64,000 nt of DNA, taken from contig JACEEZ010019855.1 in the NCBI GenBank assembly GCA_016584305.1, forward strand, positions 35,848 to 99,847, given 5' to 3'. The notes beneath the pieces are model-generated. The model did not search any database and was not told where the DNA came from. It saw nothing but the letters and a program-made list of their open reading frames with translations. Below are positions 60,831 through 64,000 of this stretch, piece by piece. Positions within the stretch are counted from its first letter, which is position 1, and the number at the start of each line of letters is the position of its first letter. The translations under genes and the position numbers were made by a program. The stretch comes from Chionoecetes opilio (Eukaryota > Arthropoda > Malacostraca > Decapoda > Majidae).

Positions 60831-63714
60831 GCTTTACAAGAAACTATGAAAAACGCTTGCAATATACCATTATATCACAATAATAACCTATTACTCCTCA
60901 AATTTATTAGATTAATGTAAAGGTAAGCTACTTATAGGTGCAAATATTTTAAAAATAGGGTTTTATACTTCAGTCTGTAGGAAACAGCGTATATATCCCG
61001 ATAACCTAGCAATATCATTGAAAACCACTACATTTAGGGGTTTATAGCAATATGATAGATAGTAAAAACTACTTGCATATATCCAATAACGTTACAGGTT
61101 ACAAAGAAACTATGAAAAACGCTGGCAATATACCTTATTTCTATCACAAATAAATAAACTCCTTACTCTTCTATTTATTAGCTTAATGGAATGTAAGCTA
61201 CTTATAGGCATCTACTCTTCAAAAGAGTATTTGATACTTCCATTTGTAGGAAAACAGCTATAAAATCACCCGATAACTAGCTAATATCATTGAAAACACT
61301 ACATTTTATGGGTTTATAGCAATATGATCAGTAAAACTACTTGTATATATCCAGAACGCTACAGTTTACAAGAAAACTAGAAAAACGCTTGCAATATTAC
61401 CGTTATACACAATTAATAACCTCTTACTTATTTTATGTAATAGCTTAAATGTAATGTAAGCTACTATAGGTGCAAATTATCTAAAAGAGGATTTTTATAC
61501 ATCAATTTGTAGGCAAACAGCTATATATCACGAACAACAAGCCTAAATATCATTGAAAAAACACTACATTATATTGGTTTATAGCAATTTGATAAGTAAA
61601 ACATACTTGTATATTATACAATAACGCTACAGTTACAAGAAAAACTTATTGATAACAACGTTTGCATATAACCGTTATATCACAATTAATAACCCTTCCC
61701 TCTTATTTAATAGCTTAAGTAAATGAAGCTCTTATAGGTGCAAATTTTTTTTAAAAGAGGATTGTATACTTCAGTTGTAGGCCCCCAAAACAGATATATA
61801 TCAACGATAACTAGCTAATATCATTGAAAACACTACATTTCTATGGGGTTATTAGCCCACAATATATAAGTAAAAAACTGCTTGTATATATACAATAACG
61901 TTACAGTTACAAGAAACTATGAAAAACGCTTTGCAATATACCGGTATATCACAATAAAATAACCTCTTACCTCTTCTATTTATTAGCTATGTAAGTAAGC
62001 TACTTATAGGTGCAAATCTTACTCTAAAAAGGAGTATTTTATACTTCAATTTGTAGGAAAACAGCTTATATCACCGATAACAGCGTTAATATCATTGAAA
62101 ACACTACATTTATGGGTTTCTGCAATATGATAAGTTAAAAACTGACTTGTATATATACCATAACGATAACAGTTTACAAAGAAACTATGAGAACGCTTGT
62201 TGGCATATACCGTTATAATCACAATTAATAACCTCTTATATTTTATTAATAGCGTAATGTAATGTAGCTACTTATAGGTGCACAAATTATTCTAAAAAAG
62301 AGGGATTTGAACATCATTTGTAGGAAAACAGCTATATATCACCGACAAACTAAGTCTAATATCATTGAAAAACACTACCTTTATGAGGTTTATAGCAATT
62401 GATTAAGTAAAACTACTTGTAGATATACCAATAACGCTTACCAGTTACAAGAAATAGAAAAACGTTGTAATATACCGTTATATCACAATTAATAACCTCT
62501 TCCTCTTCATATTTAATAGCTTAATGTAATGTAAGTCTTATTATAGGTGCAAATTATTCTAAAAAGAGGATTTTATTTTATACTTCAAGTTGTAGGAAAA
62601 CAGCTATATATCCCCGATACTAGCTAATATCATGAAAACAATACATTTTATGGGTTTATAGCAATGATAATAAAATACTTTATATATACAATACGCTACA
62701 GTTTCAAGAAACTATGAAAAACGCTTGCAATATACGTATATCACAATAAATAACCTCTAATCTTTATTTAATAGCTTATTGTAATGAAGCTACTTATAGG
62801 TGCAAATTATTCTAAAATGAGGATTTATACTTCAATTTGTAGGAAAACAGATATATCACCGATAACTAGCTATATCATTGAAAACACATACATTTTGGGT
62901 TTATAGCAATATGATAAGTAAAACTACTTGTATATATCAATAACGTACAGTTACAAGAAACTATGAAAACGCTTGCAATATACAGTTATATCACAATAAA
63001 TAACCTCTTACCTTTATTAATAGCTTATTGTAATGTAAGCTACTATAGGTGCAAATTATTCTAAAAAGAGGATTTTATACTTAATTGTAGGAAAACAGCT
63101 ATATACACCGATAATAGCTAATATCATTAAAAACTACATTTTAATGGGTTTTATAGCAATATGATAAGTAAAATACTTGTATATATACAAAACGTACAGT
63201 TACAAGAAACTATGAAAAACGCTTGCAATATACGTTATATAACAATAAATAACCTCTTACTCTTCTATTAATAGCTTATGTAATGTAAGCTACTTATAGG
63301 TGCAAATTATTCTAAAAAGAGGATTTATACTTTAATTGTAGGAAAACATGCTATAATACACCGATAACTAGCTAATATCATTGCAAACAAACATTTTTAG
63401 GTTTTTAAACAATATGATAAGTAAAAACACTTGTATATATACAATAACGCTACAGTTTACAAGAAACTATGAAAAAAAGCTGGCAAAATATACCGTTATT
63501 TTAACAATAAATAACCTATAACTCTATTATTTGCTAATGTAAAGTAAGCTACTTATATGCAATTATTCTAAAAAAAGGATTGTATACTTCCCAAATTTTT
63601 AGGAAAACGCTATATATCACCGATAACTAGCTAAAATCATTTAAAAGAACACATTTTTTAGGTATAAAAAACATTATCATAAGGTAAAATTCTTCTATTA
63701 AGAATAACACAACA
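60831..63714. repeat. A-monomer array, 11 monomers
   Basis: Monomers start at 60831, 61097, 61364, 61632, 61906, 62172, 62444, 62701, 62950, 63199 and 63455. The order is a1, a2-a3-a4, a2-a3-a4, a6/a7, a7, a8, a9. The a2-a3-a4 trimer is again doubled, and the fourth monomer carries an a1 word (acttcagttg), pointing to an exchange with an a1. Noise falls after about 62600. Confidence 0.85.
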
Positions 63715-64000
63715 ATTAACAAGAAATATGAAAAACGTATAAATACAAGTATCAAATAGAGTATCAACTCCTATATAACTGGAGTAGTTTAAATAGAATT
63801 TCACGAAAAAACATAAAACACATTTTGAATTTCTATCAAAAAAAGGGGTGAATAATGCAATTTCGACATTTTTAGCCTTCAAAATACATTAAAACACTTG
63901 AAAAAACGTTATTTGATGAATAAAATGATACATAAATTTTATGAAAAACATATTTAAGCTTTTTTAAAATTAATATTAAAAATTTTTTTAAAAAAAAAAT
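63715..64000. repeat. B block 22, cut by the window end
   Basis: The left arm and most of unit 1 are present (gtgaataatgcaatttcgac near 63847, tttgatgaataaaatgatac). The last ~45 bases decay into A and T runs, like other consensus-failure zones. The reverse-strand frame at 63658-63882 lies on this repeat and is not a gene. Confidence 0.85.

Overview
The whole 64 kb window is tandem-repeat (satellite) DNA. I find no credible protein gene, RNA gene or transposon. All copies run head to tail in one orientation. A clean monomer is about 27% G+C (71 of 262 by hand count). The AT-rich, kilobase-scale higher-order organisation suggests nuclear heterochromatin of a eukaryote, for example centromeric or pericentromeric. 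Nothing in the sequence identifies the species, and the chromosomal location is an inference.

Two elements build the array. The A monomer is 262 bp, phased here to start at gtttacaagaaac. It occurs in nine diagnostic variants that I call a1 to a9. The B block is about 781 bp. It looks like a diverged A monomer split open by roughly 0.5 kb of an unrelated tandem repeat with a 155-156 bp period, present as three copies plus a remnant. Each 155-bp unit carries a dyad built on AATGTC...GACATT. Every B follows an a9-type monomer and is followed by an a1-type monomer. The basic higher-order repeat is a1-a2-a3-a4-a5-a6-a7-a8-a9-B, about 3.14 kb, seen complete at 14264-17417 and 45397-48623. Other copies have lost or gained whole monomers, so B-to-B spacing follows 781 + 262n with n = 2, 3, 6, 7, 9, 11 or 17.

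Layout: 1-9485 holds two B blocks, a 14-monomer stretch and an N join at 6355. 9486-13482 contains a 2.7 kb stretch of almost pure A/T (about 10480-13205) that is probably a failed consensus of the same array. 13483-34508 is a regular series of 9-, 7-, 11-, 9-, 11-, 6- and 6-monomer arrays. 34509-45396 contains an N join at 37035 and a variant B' subfamily with only 2-3 monomers per repeat. 45397-50266 contains a canonical repeat and an N join at 48851. 50267-54751 is the longest array, 17 monomers with repeated a2-a3-a4 trimers. 54752-64000 returns to 7-, 7- and 11-monomer repeats and stops inside a B block.

Base quality changes sharply along the window. Clean stretches (such as 4300-5390, 17240-18940, 35390-36350, 47170-48700, 57750-58830) alternate with stretches full of one- to three-base insertions and deletions typical of uncorrected single-molecule reads. 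Small differences inside noisy stretches should not be read as biology. Shared variants seen at two distant sites are more trustworthy and are reported as findings.
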